A stretch of 64,000 nt of DNA. It comes from Thermoanaerobaculia bacterium. Lineage in GTDB: Bacteria > Acidobacteriota > Thermoanaerobaculia > Multivoradales > Multivoraceae. The notes under the pieces are model-generated. The model did not search any database. It was given only the letters and a program-made list of their open reading frames with translations, and was not told the origin of the DNA. Of this stretch, positions 9,678 to 21,572 are shown piece by piece. The stretch is from the NCBI GenBank assembly GCA_022822365.1, contig JAJEBV010000026.1, forward strand, positions 1 through 64,000, in the 5' to 3' direction. Each line of letters opens with the position of its first letter. Position 1 is the stretch's first letter. The translations under genes were made by a program, and so were the position numbers.

Positions 9678-10283
9678 GTGAAGAGCTTCGAGTTGATGCC
9701 GCGTTTCCAGAACGCGGTGGCGGGGTTCGATCTGTTCCACCGGGAGGACCCGGCGACGGCAACGGTCGACGGCGAACAGGTGCCCAGGGAGCTGGCCTAC
9801 TCGCGCCGGATGGCGGCCTGGGTCGAACGGCTCGATCCGGAAGCCGGTGAGATTCTGATGCTCGCGGCCCACTGCCAGCACCTGCGCCGCTTCAGCCTGC
9901 CGCGGACGGACTATCCCGAAGGACGCAAGGGCTACCTCTCCTGGCGGCGCGCGGCCGCGCTGGAACACGCCCGTCTGGCGGGCGCCGTGCTACGCGATGC
10001 GGGCTACCGGCGGGAGAAGATCGAGCGCGTTCAGAACCTGGTGCTCAAGCGGGCGGGGCGGAGCGCGCCGGCGGAAGCGCAGACCCTGGAGGACGCGGCC
10101 TGCCTGGTGTTTCTGGAGCACGACCTGGAGGCGCTGGCGGGCCGGCTGGGGCCGGACAGGACGGCGGAGGTTCTGGCCAGGACCTGGCCGAAGATGTCGA
10201 CCGCCGGCCGCGACGCCGCCGCAACGCTGGAACTGAAGCGGGAACTGCGGGAACTCGTGGACCGCGCTGTCGACGGTCGCTAG
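9678..10283 (+). CDS. DUF4202-like protein
   Basis: The 201-residue soluble protein matches what I recall of DUF4202: a helical protein with AAHCQHLRRF, then YPEGRKGYLSWR, and LVFLEHDL later. Conserved His residues suggest a metal or HD-like site, but the activity is unknown. The start is GTG, immediately after the TAG of the MBL gene. Its stop overlaps the stop of the opposing gene by four bases (CTAG). The nearby sulfite/nitrite reductase fits my recollection that DUF4202 genes occur beside assimilatory sulfur genes, but this is weak evidence. Confidence 0.75.
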   Translation: MKSFELMPRFQNAVAGFDLFHREDPATATVDGEQVPRELAYSRRMAAWVERLDPEAGEILMLAAHCQHLRRFSLPRTDYPEGRKGYLSWRRAAALEHARLAGAVLRDAGYRREKIERVQNLVLKRAGRSAPAEAQTLEDAACLVFLEHDLEALAGRLGPDRTAEVLARTWPKMSTAGRDAAATLELKRELRELVDRAVDGR

Positions 10284-10857
10284 CCGGTCCTCAGGGTCAG
10301 GCGGTCGCGGGCCTCTCCAATCCGCTGCACACCGACTGGCCCGCGGTCGTCCGCAACCCCCGCCTCGGCCAGTGCCCGGCGGAGTGCCTCCCCGAGCGCT
10401 GAAGCGGTCTCGTCGTCGCGCGGAACGAGCCGGTCGTTGACCCTCAACTCGATCCGGTGGCGGTCGAAGGCGACCCGGCCGTCGAGTTGGGGCTCGGCCT
10501 CGATCTGATCGCAGGCCCGGAAGGCACAGAGGAGCAGCGACTCGAGCCGTTCGTCCAGGGTGCGGATGCCGGCAGTCTCCGGCGCGGTCTCGCGGCGGCG
10601 GCTGTAGAGCAGGCCCGGCTCGCCCCGGCTCTCGTCGTAGGCGTAGATGGCGTCGTGGCCCACCAGGAGGACGCCGGGGCCTTCGTGGACGTGGCTGTAG
10701 TCGGCGACGTCGATCAGCAGTTCGGGCAGGACCCGCTCAGTGATCCAGCGATGGAAGACCGGGATGAACTCCTCGGGCGCCGCCGCTGACTCACTGCTGG
10801 CCAGGACTTTCAGATCCAGTTTGACGAGGTCGTCGAGCCCCGTCGCGGAAGTGGCGT

Positions 10858-10861
<4 letters not shown>
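10280..10861 (-). CDS. uncharacterised protein coupled to the siroheme reductase
   Basis: I do not recognise this 193-residue soluble protein. It has no signal, no membrane segment and only two Cys (LLCAFRACDQ). The N-terminal half is FIPVFHRWITE-like, followed by HEGPGVLLVGHDAIY, with a basic/acidic C-terminal half. Its ATG overlaps the reductase stop as ATGA (10858-10861), so translation is coupled. A role in loading, regulating or assisting the reductase is a reasonable guess and nothing more. Confidence 0.7.
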
Positions 10862-13167
<2,306 letters not shown>

Positions 13168-13243
13168 GGATCGGTTCTCGCTTGCTCTTTCGGGGGTCGG
13201 CCGTCAGCTCCAGGACGCCCTGTGGGCGAGGCCGGCGTTATTC

Positions 13244-13278
13244 GTGACCATAATGGTCACATTGGTCATCATTCTACG
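13244..13278 (-). promoter_or_regulatory. candidate operator/promoter of the siroheme reductase operon
   Basis: GTGACCAT-a-ATGGTCAC at 13244-13260 is a perfect 17-bp palindrome with a one-base centre. A further half site TGGTCAT lies at 13263-13269, nine bases from the previous TGGTCAC. On the minus strand a -10-like TAGAAT lies at 13271-13276, just upstream of the palindrome, so a bound protein would block transcription into the reductase. The -35 is weak. The regulator is not encoded nearby. Confidence 0.55.
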
Positions 13279-13343
13279 TGCATCCACGCGGTTCGTTGCA
13301 ACCGCGCGGGATGGGTGGAGGCGATGCCGGTGCGCCCGGCGGG

Positions 13344-14222
13344 CTACATCAGGTCGGAGAAGTGGATCGGCTTCGGGAAGTCGGCCGAAGCGGCGCGGAT
13401 CTTCTCGCCGATCGCCGCGACGCTCCACGGCGCCTGATCGTTCGGACGTCTGGCGATCTCGAGCGACTGCCAGGCCAGCAGGGTTACGGTGTTCCCGCCG
13501 ACAGCGAAGATGCGGCCGGTGATGTCGGCGGCGTCGTCGCTGCATAGCCAGACGACGGCCGGCGACACCTTCTCGGGCGCCAGCGGCTCGGCGGTCGCCT
13601 CCGGCATGATGTCTTCGGTCAGACGGGACCAGGCGGCGGGAGCGAGGAGGTTCACGGTGACGCCGTACTTCGCGCCTTCGAGCGCGAGACAGCGCATGAA
13701 GCCGGCCATCCCGGCCTTCGCGGCGCCGTAGTTCGTCTGGCCGAAGTTGCCGAGCAGGCCGGACGTCGAACTCGTCATGATGATCCGGCCGCCGGACTCC
13801 TGCTCGATCATCTGGTCGTAGGCCGCCTTGGTGACCAGGTAGGTGCCGCGGAGGTGCACGTCCATGACGATGTCCCACATTTCATCGGTCATGTTCTTGA
13901 ACGACTTGTCGCGCAGGATGCCGGCGTTGTTGATCGCGATGTCGAGCTTCCCGAACTCGTCGACGGCGCGCTGGACCATCGCCCGGGCGGCATCGCCGTC
14001 AGAGACCGAGCCGTAGTCGGCTACGGCCTGCCCGCCGGCGTCGCGGATCTCCTGGGCTACCTGGTCGGCCATCGCGGTGCCGGCGCCGGTGCCGTCGCGC
14101 GCCCCGCCCAGATCGTTGACCACGACCGCGGCGCCTTCCTGCGCCAGCAGCAGCGCGTGCGTGCGGCCCAGACCGCCGCCGGCGCCGGTAACGAGTGCAA
14201 CCTTTCCGTCTAGCAGACCCAT
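13344..14222 (-). CDS. SDR family dehydrogenase, MFE-2/FabG-like
   Basis: This 292-residue protein is a classical SDR: nucleotide motif TGAGGGLG at 12-19, NNAG, a serine-rich strand (TSSTSG) and the catalytic YGAAK. The insertion after the glycine motif (NDLGGARDGTGAGT) matches the 3-hydroxyacyl-CoA dehydrogenase unit of multifunctional enzyme type 2, so it probably oxidises a 3-hydroxyacyl-CoA or a steroid-like alcohol. AGAGAGGGAA upstream of the ATG at 14220-14222 supports the start. A 7-bp hairpin (13287-13306) lies 38 bases after its stop but lacks a T run. Confidence 0.9.
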   Translation of the reverse strand: MGLLDGKVALVTGAGGGLGRTHALLLAQEGAAVVVNDLGGARDGTGAGTAMADQVAQEIRDAGGQAVADYGSVSDGDAARAMVQRAVDEFGKLDIAINNAGILRDKSFKNMTDEMWDIVMDVHLRGTYLVTKAAYDQMIEQESGGRIIMTSSTSGLLGNFGQTNYGAAKAGMAGFMRCLALEGAKYGVTVNLLAPAAWSRLTEDIMPEATAEPLAPEKVSPAVVWLCSDDAADITGRIFAVGGNTVTLLAWQSLEIARRPNDQAPWSVAAIGEKIRAASADFPKPIHFSDLM

Positions 14223-14326
14223 GATGTCGTTCCCTCTCTATGTCGTCCTGTCGTGATTTGCTGTTCCGAAGCGCGCGAAGTGTACCCGGATCCAGCTCAG
14301 ACCTTGGGAGCTAGAGTGCGGGCGGA

Positions 14327-15067
14327 ATGAGGAGTGCGAAACACCGGCGTCTTCTTCTTGCAGCCGTCGGTTTCTTGGCGTTTGCGGTGGGAGACGCCTG
14401 GACGCAGCAAGGCGACGAGGCCAGCGCGGCGATGTTGTTGCGGCAGGCGAGTCTCCACGAATCCCGGGGCGACTACGAGGCGGCTATCGCCGGTTACGAC
14501 CGGGCGATCGAGGTCGAGCCGCGGAACTGGCAGCTCTATCTGCTGCGGGGATCGGCGCGGTTCAAGGCGGGGCGGATCGAGGCTTCGATCGAGGACTTCG
14601 ACCTGGTCGTGGTGCTCGATCCGTCCCAGGACCCATACCTGTGGCAGCGGGGCATCTCGTACTACTACGTTGGTCGCTTCGCCGAGTGCCGGAGGCAGTT
14701 CGAGCGGCACCGGCTGGTCAATCCGAACGATGTCGAGAACGCGGTCTGGCATCTGCTCTGCGTGGCCGCCGAGGACGGCCTGGAAGCTGCACAGGAGGCG
14801 ATGCTGCCGGTCGGTCCGGATGCTCGCCGGCCGATGAAGGAGATCGACGCGCTGTTCCGCGGCGAGGGTTCGGTTGAGGATGTCGAGGCCGCGGCAATCG
14901 AGGAAGGCGTGGGTGCGCGCTTCTACGCTGACCTGTACCTGGGGCTGTACTACGAACTCGTCGGCGAAGCGGAGAAGGCTGCAACCGCGATCGAGCGCGC
15001 CGCTTCGCTACCGAACCGCGGCTACATGGTCGAGGTGGCGCGGGTGCACCGCGATCTGACTCCCTAA
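14327..15067 (+). CDS. exported TPR-repeat protein
   Basis: The 246-residue protein has a short signal segment (LLLAAVGFLAFAVGDA) and at least three tetratricopeptide repeats: QASLHESRGDYEAAIAGYDR, then LRGSARFKAGRIEASIEDFD, then a Tyr-rich ISYYYVGRFAECRRQF repeat. TPRs form helical scaffolds for protein contacts in the periplasm. The partner is not evident. Its stop overlaps the stop of the opposing quinoprotein-like gene by four bases. Confidence 0.85.
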   Translation: MRSAKHRRLLLAAVGFLAFAVGDAWTQQGDEASAAMLLRQASLHESRGDYEAAIAGYDRAIEVEPRNWQLYLLRGSARFKAGRIEASIEDFDLVVVLDPSQDPYLWQRGISYYYVGRFAECRRQFERHRLVNPNDVENAVWHLLCVAAEDGLEAAQEAMLPVGPDARRPMKEIDALFRGEGSVEDVEAAAIEEGVGARFYADLYLGLYYELVGEAEKAATAIERAASLPNRGYMVEVARVHRDLTP

Positions 15068-16407
15068 CCGGTTTCCTCGCCGATCGCCCACAGGTGCCCG
15101 TCGGTGCGGATGTACCAGACGCCGCCGACGAGGGCGGGCGAGGCGATCGTCCGTTCGCCGATCCGGTTGACGTGGAGGAGTTCGAAGTCCGGCCCCTCCT
15201 TGATGACGAAGGTTTCGCCGTTGTCGTTGGTGAAGAAGATCTTGCCGTCGAAGGCGACCGGCGCGGCGGAGAAGCCTTCGCGCATCCGCTCGCCGAGGCG
15301 TTCCTGCCAGAGGACCTCGCCGGTCTTCGCTTCGTAGACGGTGATCACGCTCGCCATGTCGTTGACCATGTAGAGGTAATCGCCGACCAGCATGGGCGCC
15401 ACGACGAAGGGTGATCCCTTCGCCGCGGTCCAGACGATGCGGCTTTCCGTCACGTCGCCGTCGCCGCCGGGGCGGATCGCCAGGGTCGGCCCCGCGCGGC
15501 CGGAGGTGCTGAACAGCAGGTCGTGGCCGACGACGGGGCTGGGGATGACTTCGAAGGTCGTGCCGCTGGCGCGCCAGAGTTCGCGGCCGTCCTCGGGCGC
15601 GTAGGCGATCACGTGGTGCTGGCTGTTGACCACGATCTCGTCGCGCTCTTCGCCGTCGTCGGTGGTCACCGAGATCGCCGCCGGCGAACTCCAGCCGACC
15701 TGGGTGTCCCGTTCCGTGCGCCACAGTTCCTCGCCGGTGCGGCGGTCGAACGCGGCGATGAAGGACGCGGAACGCTGCTGCTCCTGGACGACGACCAGGC
15801 GGTCTCCGAGCAGGAGCGGCGAGGAGGCCGTGCCATGGAAGGCGTTCAACTCGCCGAACGACTTGTGCCAGACGATCTCGCCGTCCATGTCGAGCGCCAG
15901 CACGCCGTGGTTGCCGAGGTAGGCGTAGACCCGCTCGCCGTCGGTCGTCGGCGTCGAGGAGGCGTGTCCGTTCTTCGGGTAGGCGCGTTCGGGGTTCGCG
16001 TTGGGCGCGGCGGTTGTCCAGAGCGTCTTCCCGGTCTCCCGGTCGAAGGCGAGCACGGAGCGTTTGGCGCCGGCCGCTTCCGCGGTGGTCAGGAGAATGC
16101 GATCTCCCCAGACGATCGGCGAGGAGTTCCCCTTGCCGGGGACGGCGACCTTCCAGCGGACGTTCTCCTCCGGGCCCCAACGGTCGACGTAGCCGCTGCC
16201 CACGACGTCGCCCTGTCCGCTCGGGCCGCGCCAGCGCGGCCAGGTTTCGGCGGGGTCTCCCGCGGCCGGCGTCATCCGCGCGCGGTCATTCGCGGCGGAG
16301 GCACTGGCGGCGGAACAAGCCGCGGTGAGCCCCAGCAGCAGGAAGGTGGCTAGTGACAGTTGAATCGGCGTGATGCGAAGCGTGCTGGAAGAAGTCGTGG
16401 AAGTCAT
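15064..16407 (-). CDS. PQQ-like beta-propeller lipoprotein
   Basis: The 447-residue product starts at the ATG at 16405-16407, giving a signal with Cys in LLLGLTAAC. The body is WPRWRGPSGQG followed by seven or eight PQQ-repeat blades with the signature A-x-D-x-x-T-G-x-x-x-W (AFDRETGKTLW, AFDRRTGEELW, VYEAKTGEVLW). This type is widespread in Planctomycetes and Acidobacteria and resembles BamB. Many members carry no PQQ and act as scaffolds, so I do not assign an oxidation reaction. The upstream extension of the open frame to 17106 is antisense to a real gene and is not counted. Confidence 0.85.
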   Translation of the reverse strand: MTSTTSSSTLRITPIQLSLATFLLLGLTAACSAASASAANDRARMTPAAGDPAETWPRWRGPSGQGDVVGSGYVDRWGPEENVRWKVAVPGKGNSSPIVWGDRILLTTAEAAGAKRSVLAFDRETGKTLWTTAAPNANPERAYPKNGHASSTPTTDGERVYAYLGNHGVLALDMDGEIVWHKSFGELNAFHGTASSPLLLGDRLVVVQEQQRSASFIAAFDRRTGEELWRTERDTQVGWSSPAAISVTTDDGEERDEIVVNSQHHVIAYAPEDGRELWRASGTTFEVIPSPVVGHDLLFSTSGRAGPTLAIRPGGDGDVTESRIVWTAAKGSPFVVAPMLVGDYLYMVNDMASVITVYEAKTGEVLWQERLGERMREGFSAAPVAFDGKIFFTNDNGETFVIKEGPDFELLHVNRIGERTIASPALVGGVWYIRTDGHLWAIGEETG

Positions 16408-16536
16408 GGCGGAATGATAGAACCTCGGCGGCGCGTCCGCGCGCCGCCCGCGTCGCAGTCCGAGCGCCCGTCTTCGGGCGGCCGGATCGCCACCCTCGGG
16501 CTTGCCTGAACCCGGAAACCGAGGAAGAAACCGAGA

Positions 16537-17529
16537 ATGAGCGACACCTTTCGAGCGGTGGTCGTCGACAAGGTCGACGATCAGCACACCGCCGGCCTGC
16601 GCGACCTGACGCTGGGCGACCTGCCCGAGCACGATGTGCTGGTCGATGTCGAGTACTCCACCCTGAACTACAAGGACGGTCTGGCAATCACTGGCGCCGC
16701 GCCGATCTGCCGTTCGGTGCCGATGGTCTGCGGGATCGACCTCGCGGGGACGGTGGCGGAATCGGCTTCGGACTCGTTCTCGCCGGGCGACCGCGTGCTG
16801 GTCAACGGCTACGGCCTGAGCGAGAGCCACTGGGGCGGCTACGCCCAGAAGGCACGGATGAAGCCGGAGTGGCTCGTTCCCGTGCCGGACGCCTTCACCA
16901 GCGAGCAGGCGATGGCGATCGGCACCGCCGGCTACACGGCGATGCTCTGCGTCATGGCGCTGCAGGATCACGGTGTCGCGCCGGAGAGTGGCGACGTCGT
17001 GGTCACCGGCGCCGCCGGCGGCGTGGGCTCGGTGGCGGTGGCGCTGCTGGCGCGGGCCGGCTACCGGGTGATCGCCTCCACCGGCCGCGCGGCCGAGCAC
17101 GACCACCTGAGCAGCCTGGGCGCCGCCGACTTCATCGCCCGCGATACGCTGGCCGCGAAGCCGCGGCCGATCGGCCGGGAGAACTGGGCCGGCGCCGTCG
17201 ACGTCGTCGGCTCGGCGACACTGGCGAACCTGATCGCCCAGACCCGCTACGGCGGCTGCGTCGCCGCCTGCGGACTGGCCGGCGGTATGGACCTGCCGTC
17301 GAGCGTCTATCCCTTCATCCTGCGCGGCGTCGTTCTCGCGGGCGTGGACTCGGTCATGGCGCCAATGGACAAGCGCCGGGAGGCCTGGCGCCGGCTGGCG
17401 GCCGAGCTTCCGGCCGACCTGCTGTCCGAGATGACCTCGGTCGAGCCGATGAGCCGGATCGAGGAACTGGCGTCGTCAATCCTGGCGGGCCGGACGCGGG
17501 GCAGGGTGGTCATCGACGTCAACGCGTGA
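16537..17529 (+). CDS. acuI: MDR-family oxidoreductase, acrylyl-CoA reductase (AcuI/YhdH) type
   Basis: The 330-residue zinc-free medium-chain reductase has the AcuI/YhdH pattern: STLNYKDGLAITG at 40-52, GIDLAGTV, the NADPH loop TGAAGGVGSVAVALL and SVYPFILRGVVLAGVDSV. Such enzymes reduce acryloyl-CoA to propionyl-CoA with NADPH, protecting against acrylate from DMSP or 3-hydroxypropionate routes. GAGGAA at 16521-16526 supports the ATG. The quinoprotein gene follows after 22 bases. The assignment to the acryloyl-CoA substrate rests on family resemblance. Confidence 0.88.
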   Translation: MSDTFRAVVVDKVDDQHTAGLRDLTLGDLPEHDVLVDVEYSTLNYKDGLAITGAAPICRSVPMVCGIDLAGTVAESASDSFSPGDRVLVNGYGLSESHWGGYAQKARMKPEWLVPVPDAFTSEQAMAIGTAGYTAMLCVMALQDHGVAPESGDVVVTGAAGGVGSVAVALLARAGYRVIASTGRAAEHDHLSSLGAADFIARDTLAAKPRPIGRENWAGAVDVVGSATLANLIAQTRYGGCVAACGLAGGMDLPSSVYPFILRGVVLAGVDSVMAPMDKRREAWRRLAAELPADLLSEMTSVEPMSRIEELASSILAGRTRGRVVIDVNA

Positions 17530-17551
17530 GGAAGTGGGCGGGAGGAGCCGA

Positions 17552-19615
17552 ATGAACTCCAGAATGCGGCTGGGAGCCCTGGCGACGACTCTCTGCCTCG
17601 TCGTTGCCCCCGTTTCGAGCGCCGCACAGGACAGCGAGTGGCCGGTGACCACCGGCGACCAGGGCGGGCAACGCTACGCACCGCTCGACCAGATCGATGC
17701 CGGCAACGTCGGCGACCTCGAGATCGCCTGGCGGTGGTCGTCGCCCGACAACGATCGGGTGGCCGAGGACCGCCGGCTGCGCAGCCGCCGCATGCAGCCC
17801 GGCGGCAACCAGGTCACGCCGATCAAGATCGGCAACCGCCTCTACGCAACCACCGGCCTGAGCCAGATCGCCGCGCTCGATCCGGCGACCGGCGAGACGG
17901 AATGGGTCTACGACCCGGAGGCCTACGAGGCCGGCCGGCCCACGAACCTCGGCTTCGTGCATCGCGGCGCCAGCTACTGGCCGGGCAGAGCCGCCGGCGA
18001 CGACGGCGAGGAGGTGCCGGCGCGGTTGTTCTACGGCACCGGCGACGCCCGGTTGCTGGCGGTCGATCCGTTCACCGGCGAACCGGTCGGCAGCTTCGGC
18101 GACGGCGGGGCGGTCGACCTGACCCAGGGTCTGCGCCGCGAGGTCAGGCGGCGCCGCGCCTATGCGGTGAGTTCGCCGGTCATGATCTGCCGCGACACCG
18201 TGATCGTGGGCGCGTCGATATCGGACGCCCCGAACCACCCTGACGCGCCGCCCGGAGACGTCCGCGGTTTCGACCCGGTTACCGGCGAACTGCGCTGGAC
18301 CTTCCACTCGATTCCGGAGCCGGGGGAAGTTGGCCACGAGACCTGGGAGAACGACTCCTGGCAGTACACGGGCAACGCGAACGTCTGGACGCTGATCACC
18401 GCGGACGAGGAGCTCGGGCTCGTCTACCTGCCGTTCGGCACGCCGACCAACGACTGGTACGGCGGTCACCGGCTGGGCGACAACCTCTTCGCGGAGAGCC
18501 TGGTGGCGCTCGACTGCGAGACGGGCGAGCGGAAGTGGCACTTCCAGGCGATCCGTCACGGCCTGTGGGACTACGACCTGGTGACTCCGCCCATCCTGGG
18601 CGATGTCGAGGTCGACGGCCGCGAACTCAGGGTCGCGGCGCAGCTCAGCAAGCAGGGCTTCGTCTACGTCTTCGACGCCGACAGCGGCGAGCCGGTGTGG
18701 CCGATCGAGGACCGTCCGGTGCCGCGGAGCACGGTGCCCGGCGAGCGCTCGGCACGGACCCAGCCGTTCCCGACCAAGCCGCCCGCCTACGAACGTCAGG
18801 GCATGCACGAAGGCCAGTTGATCGACTTCACACCGGAGATCCTCGAGCGGGCGAAGGAGATCCTGGAGCAGTACGACTACGGTCCGCTCTACACGCCGCC
18901 CTCGCTGCGGGGTACCTGGCAGGTGCCCGGATGGGGCGGCGGCGCGAGTTGGCCGGGCGGCGCTTTCGACCCGGAGACCGGCTGGCTCTACGTGCCTTCC
19001 TTCAACCGGCCGGTGGTGCTGACGATCAAGAAGCCCGACGCGGCCCGGTCGTCCTTCGACTACATCGGTTCGATCCAGACGAGTCCTCCCGGCCCGTTCG
19101 GACTGCCGATCGTCAAGCCGCCGTACACGCGGCTGACCGCCTACGACCTGAACCGTGGCGAAACCCTTTGGATGAGGCCGCTCGGACAGGGGCCGACCGG
19201 ACATCCGGCCATCCGCGATCTGAACCTGGAGCCGATGGGCTCGGGGTCCCGCGCCCACGTGCTGCTCACGCCGGCGCTGCTGTTCGTGGGCCTGGAGGCG
19301 ACGGTCCACCCGGACGCGGAGATGGAAGCCGAATCGATGGACCTCGAATCGTCCGCGCTCGAGGAACTGGCCGTGGCGGTTGAAGAACAGGCGGCCGTGC
19401 TCGCCGAGATCGCGGCGAGCCGCGACTGGCGCTTCGAACCGGCGACCTTCTCGGCCCTCGACAAGACGACGGGCGAGACGGTCTGGTCGGTGGAGATCGA
19501 AGCCGGCGTCGGCGGTTCGCCGATGACCTACCTGCACGAGGGCCGTCAGTACGTGGTACTCGCCGTCGGCGGCAGCGGGGTGCCGTCGGAGTTGATTGCC
19601 TTCGCGCTGCCCTGA
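17552..19615 (+). CDS. secreted PQQ-dependent dehydrogenase, glucose dehydrogenase-like
   Basis: The 687-residue protein has a cleavable signal (CLVVAPVSSAAQ) and a full PQQ propeller: QRYAPLDQIDAGNV at the N-terminus, WENDSWQYTG mid-protein, HGLWDYDLVTPP (a GDH-type active-site region) and a PGWGGGASWPGGAFDP motif. There is no vicinal Cys pair and no cytochrome domain. There are no transmembrane helices like those of membrane GCD. It probably oxidises a sugar or alcohol in the periplasm. GGAGGAG at 17541-17547 fixes the ATG at 17552. An acidic helical insertion (about residues 590-625) precedes the last blade and is unusual. Confidence 0.88.
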   Translation: MNSRMRLGALATTLCLVVAPVSSAAQDSEWPVTTGDQGGQRYAPLDQIDAGNVGDLEIAWRWSSPDNDRVAEDRRLRSRRMQPGGNQVTPIKIGNRLYATTGLSQIAALDPATGETEWVYDPEAYEAGRPTNLGFVHRGASYWPGRAAGDDGEEVPARLFYGTGDARLLAVDPFTGEPVGSFGDGGAVDLTQGLRREVRRRRAYAVSSPVMICRDTVIVGASISDAPNHPDAPPGDVRGFDPVTGELRWTFHSIPEPGEVGHETWENDSWQYTGNANVWTLITADEELGLVYLPFGTPTNDWYGGHRLGDNLFAESLVALDCETGERKWHFQAIRHGLWDYDLVTPPILGDVEVDGRELRVAAQLSKQGFVYVFDADSGEPVWPIEDRPVPRSTVPGERSARTQPFPTKPPAYERQGMHEGQLIDFTPEILERAKEILEQYDYGPLYTPPSLRGTWQVPGWGGGASWPGGAFDPETGWLYVPSFNRPVVLTIKKPDAARSSFDYIGSIQTSPPGPFGLPIVKPPYTRLTAYDLNRGETLWMRPLGQGPTGHPAIRDLNLEPMGSGSRAHVLLTPALLFVGLEATVHPDAEMEAESMDLESSALEELAVAVEEQAAVLAEIAASRDWRFEPATFSALDKTTGETVWSVEIEAGVGGSPMTYLHEGRQYVVLAVGGSGVPSELIAFALP

Positions 19616-19718
19616 AGCCCGTCCGGACGATGCGCCGGCCCGCCGGTGCAACGACGGGGGAGCAGGGCCGTACAATGACCCGATAGCGACGACATGCACG
19701 ATCTGAGGAGAGGGGACA

Positions 19719-20690
19719 ATGAAGAGAACGGCGAACGGCACGGCTCCGACCTTCTGGCTGGCGGTGGCCGCCTGTGCCTTCCTGTTGGCATCGACAGGAG
19801 GATCTGCGATGGCCGGTGACCTGATGGACCGCGTGGAGCACGGCTACGCCGACTCGGACGGCGTGAAGATCCACTACGCCTCGATCGGCGAGGGTCCCCT
19901 GGTCGTCATGATCCATGGCTTCCCGGACTTCTGGTACTCGTGGCGCGACCAGATGGAGGCTCTGTCGAGCGACTTCCAGGTCGTGGCGATCGACCAGCGC
20001 GGCTACAACAAGAGCGACTCGCCCGACGGCGAAGAGAACTACGACATGCGCTACCTGGTCGGCGACGTGGCGGCGGTGATCCGGCACCTGGGCCGCGACA
20101 AGGCGACGATCGTCGGCCACGACTGGGGCGGCGCGGTCGCCTGGCAGTTCGCGTTCCACGTGCCCCAGATGACGGAGCGGCTGATCATCCTGAACCTGCC
20201 GCATCCGAACGGCATGGGCCGGGAACTCGCGAACAACCAGGAGCAGCAGCAGAACAGCGGCTACGCCCGCAAGTTCCAGGAAGGCAAGGCCAGCGACCCG
20301 GACATCTTCTTCGGCATGCCGATGAACGCGATGACGCTCTCCGGCTGGGTGCAGGACGAGGACGCCAGAGCGCACTACCAGGCGGCGTTCGAGCGCTCCG
20401 ACTTCGACGCCATGCTGGCCTACTACAAGCGGAACTACCCGAGCGAAGGCGGCGGCGGTATCGGCCAGGCGCCGGGCCAGGAGTTGCCCCGCCTGGGCAT
20501 GCCGGTGCTCCAGTTCCACGGTCTGGACGACGCGGCGCTGCACTCGGACGGCCTGAACAACACCTGGGACTGGCTCGACAGCGACCTGACGCTTGTCACC
20601 GTGCCGGGCGCGAGCCACTTCGTACAGCAGGACGCCGCCGACCTCGTGTCGACCACGATGAAGTGGTGGCTGCTGTCCCGGTTGGAGTAG
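19719..20690 (+). CDS. exported alpha/beta hydrolase, epoxide hydrolase/dehalogenase-like
   Basis: The 323-residue product has an N-terminal signal ([16 protein letters not shown]) and the alpha/beta-hydrolase core: [11 protein letters not shown] oxyanion loop, nucleophile Asp in [11 protein letters not shown], a late acidic [10 protein letters not shown] and the catalytic His in GASHFVQQ. The HDWGG nucleophile fits soluble epoxide hydrolases and haloalkane dehalogenases rather than lipases. GAGGAGAGG precedes the ATG. It is a separate lineage from the EHN-type enzyme at 6-7 kb. Confidence 0.88.
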   Translation: MKRTANGTAPTFWLAVAACAFLLASTGGSAMAGDLMDRVEHGYADSDGVKIHYASIGEGPLVVMIHGFPDFWYSWRDQMEALSSDFQVVAIDQRGYNKSDSPDGEENYDMRYLVGDVAAVIRHLGRDKATIVGHDWGGAVAWQFAFHVPQMTERLIILNLPHPNGMGRELANNQEQQQNSGYARKFQEGKASDPDIFFGMPMNAMTLSGWVQDEDARAHYQAAFERSDFDAMLAYYKRNYPSEGGGGIGQAPGQELPRLGMPVLQFHGLDDAALHSDGLNNTWDWLDSDLTLVTVPGASHFVQQDAADLVSTTMKWWLLSRLE

Positions 20691-20717
20691 GGCCGAGGAT
20701 CGGACGGGGTCCAGACA

Positions 20718-20758
20718 GGGTGCGCCGGCGCCCTCGCCGACCGCCGCCGTAGGCGGCT
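20718..20758. repeat. palindromic intergenic repeat, copy 2
   Basis: GGGTGCGCCGGCGCCC followed by TCGCCG matches copy 1 with one substitution. A GCCGCC-gta-GGCGGC stem follows at about 20743-20757, as in copy 1 where the loop is gaa. It lies between the alpha/beta hydrolase and the PD-(D/E)XK gene. Confidence 0.6.
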
Positions 20759-20885
20759 TCAGGACGCGTTGGCCGGGCTATGCTCGCGGTGCCCTTGCCG
20801 GCGACTTCGCACCGCTTGGCGCCTTTTGCTCCTTCACGGGGGCGTTTCCTGCCGGGAACGTCCCTTGCTGAGAGGAGAAACGTAC

Positions 20886-21563
20886 ATGACTACCCACGAG
20901 ACAACCGCGACGGAGGCCGCTCCCGAGAGCTTCGCCGAGATTCGCCGGAGCCTTGTCGAGTTTCGCGCGAGCCTGCGCGAGATCTCGGCGCGGAGGGACG
21001 ACGACCACGCCCGGGACCATGCCCGGGCGATGAGAAAGCTGACCGAGATCAGCAGGCAGCAGGAGGAGACGGCCCGTCAGATGAAGGAAACGGACCGTCA
21101 GATGAAGGAGAGCGACCGCCGGCTGCGGAAGGCCGAGGGCCTGTTCACGTCCGATTGGGGCTTGGTGATGGAGAGCCTCGTCAGGGGAGATCTGGTGGCG
21201 CTGTTGAGGGAGCGTGGCGTCCATGTGAATCACACCCAGTCGGGGCGGTTCCGGGGCAGGCGAAACGGGGAGCACTTCGAAGTCGACATCCTGGCGGAGA
21301 ACGGCCGGGAAGTCGTGGTGGTGGAAGTGAAGACGACGCTGCGGCCTCCTCACGTCAAGAACTTCGTGTCCAGGCTGTCGGAGTTCGAAGAGTGGTTTCC
21401 GGTGTACCGGGGCAAGCGCGTTCTCGGCGGAATGGCCTACCTGCAGTGCGACCCGTCGCTGCGAAAGCACGCCGAGCGGCAGGGGCTGTTCGTGATTCGG
21501 GCGACCGGCAGCAGCGCCAGCATCGTCAACGCGCCGGACTTCAAGCCGCGCGTCTTCTCCTGA
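20886..21563 (+). CDS. coiled-coil PD-(D/E)XK nuclease-like protein (DUF3782 type)
   Basis: The 225-residue protein has an N-terminal charged coiled coil (about 25-85, repeated MKETDRQMKESDRR) and a C-terminal restriction-like fold. The nuclease core is visible as FEVDILAENG then VVVVEVKTTL, that is D followed by E-x-K. It is a paralogue of the gene at 33282: both contain GLFVIRATGSSASIVN and VEVKTTL. AGGAG at 20873-20877 supports the ATG at 20886. No methylase or toxin partner lies beside it. Its biological role is not known. Confidence 0.82.
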   Translation: MTTHETTATEAAPESFAEIRRSLVEFRASLREISARRDDDHARDHARAMRKLTEISRQQEETARQMKETDRQMKESDRRLRKAEGLFTSDWGLVMESLVRGDLVALLRERGVHVNHTQSGRFRGRRNGEHFEVDILAENGREVVVVEVKTTLRPPHVKNFVSRLSEFEEWFPVYRGKRVLGGMAYLQCDPSLRKHAERQGLFVIRATGSSASIVNAPDFKPRVFS

Positions 21564-21572
21564 ACCGGCCGC

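Noticed and set aside
13287..13306. Hairpin after the SDR gene as a terminator
   Set aside because: The 7-bp stem is perfect but no T run follows on the minus strand.
15064..17106. Extension of the beta-propeller gene to a 680-residue protein
   Set aside because: The upstream part is antisense to the AcuI-like gene. The real start is the ATG at 16405-16407, where the signal peptide begins.
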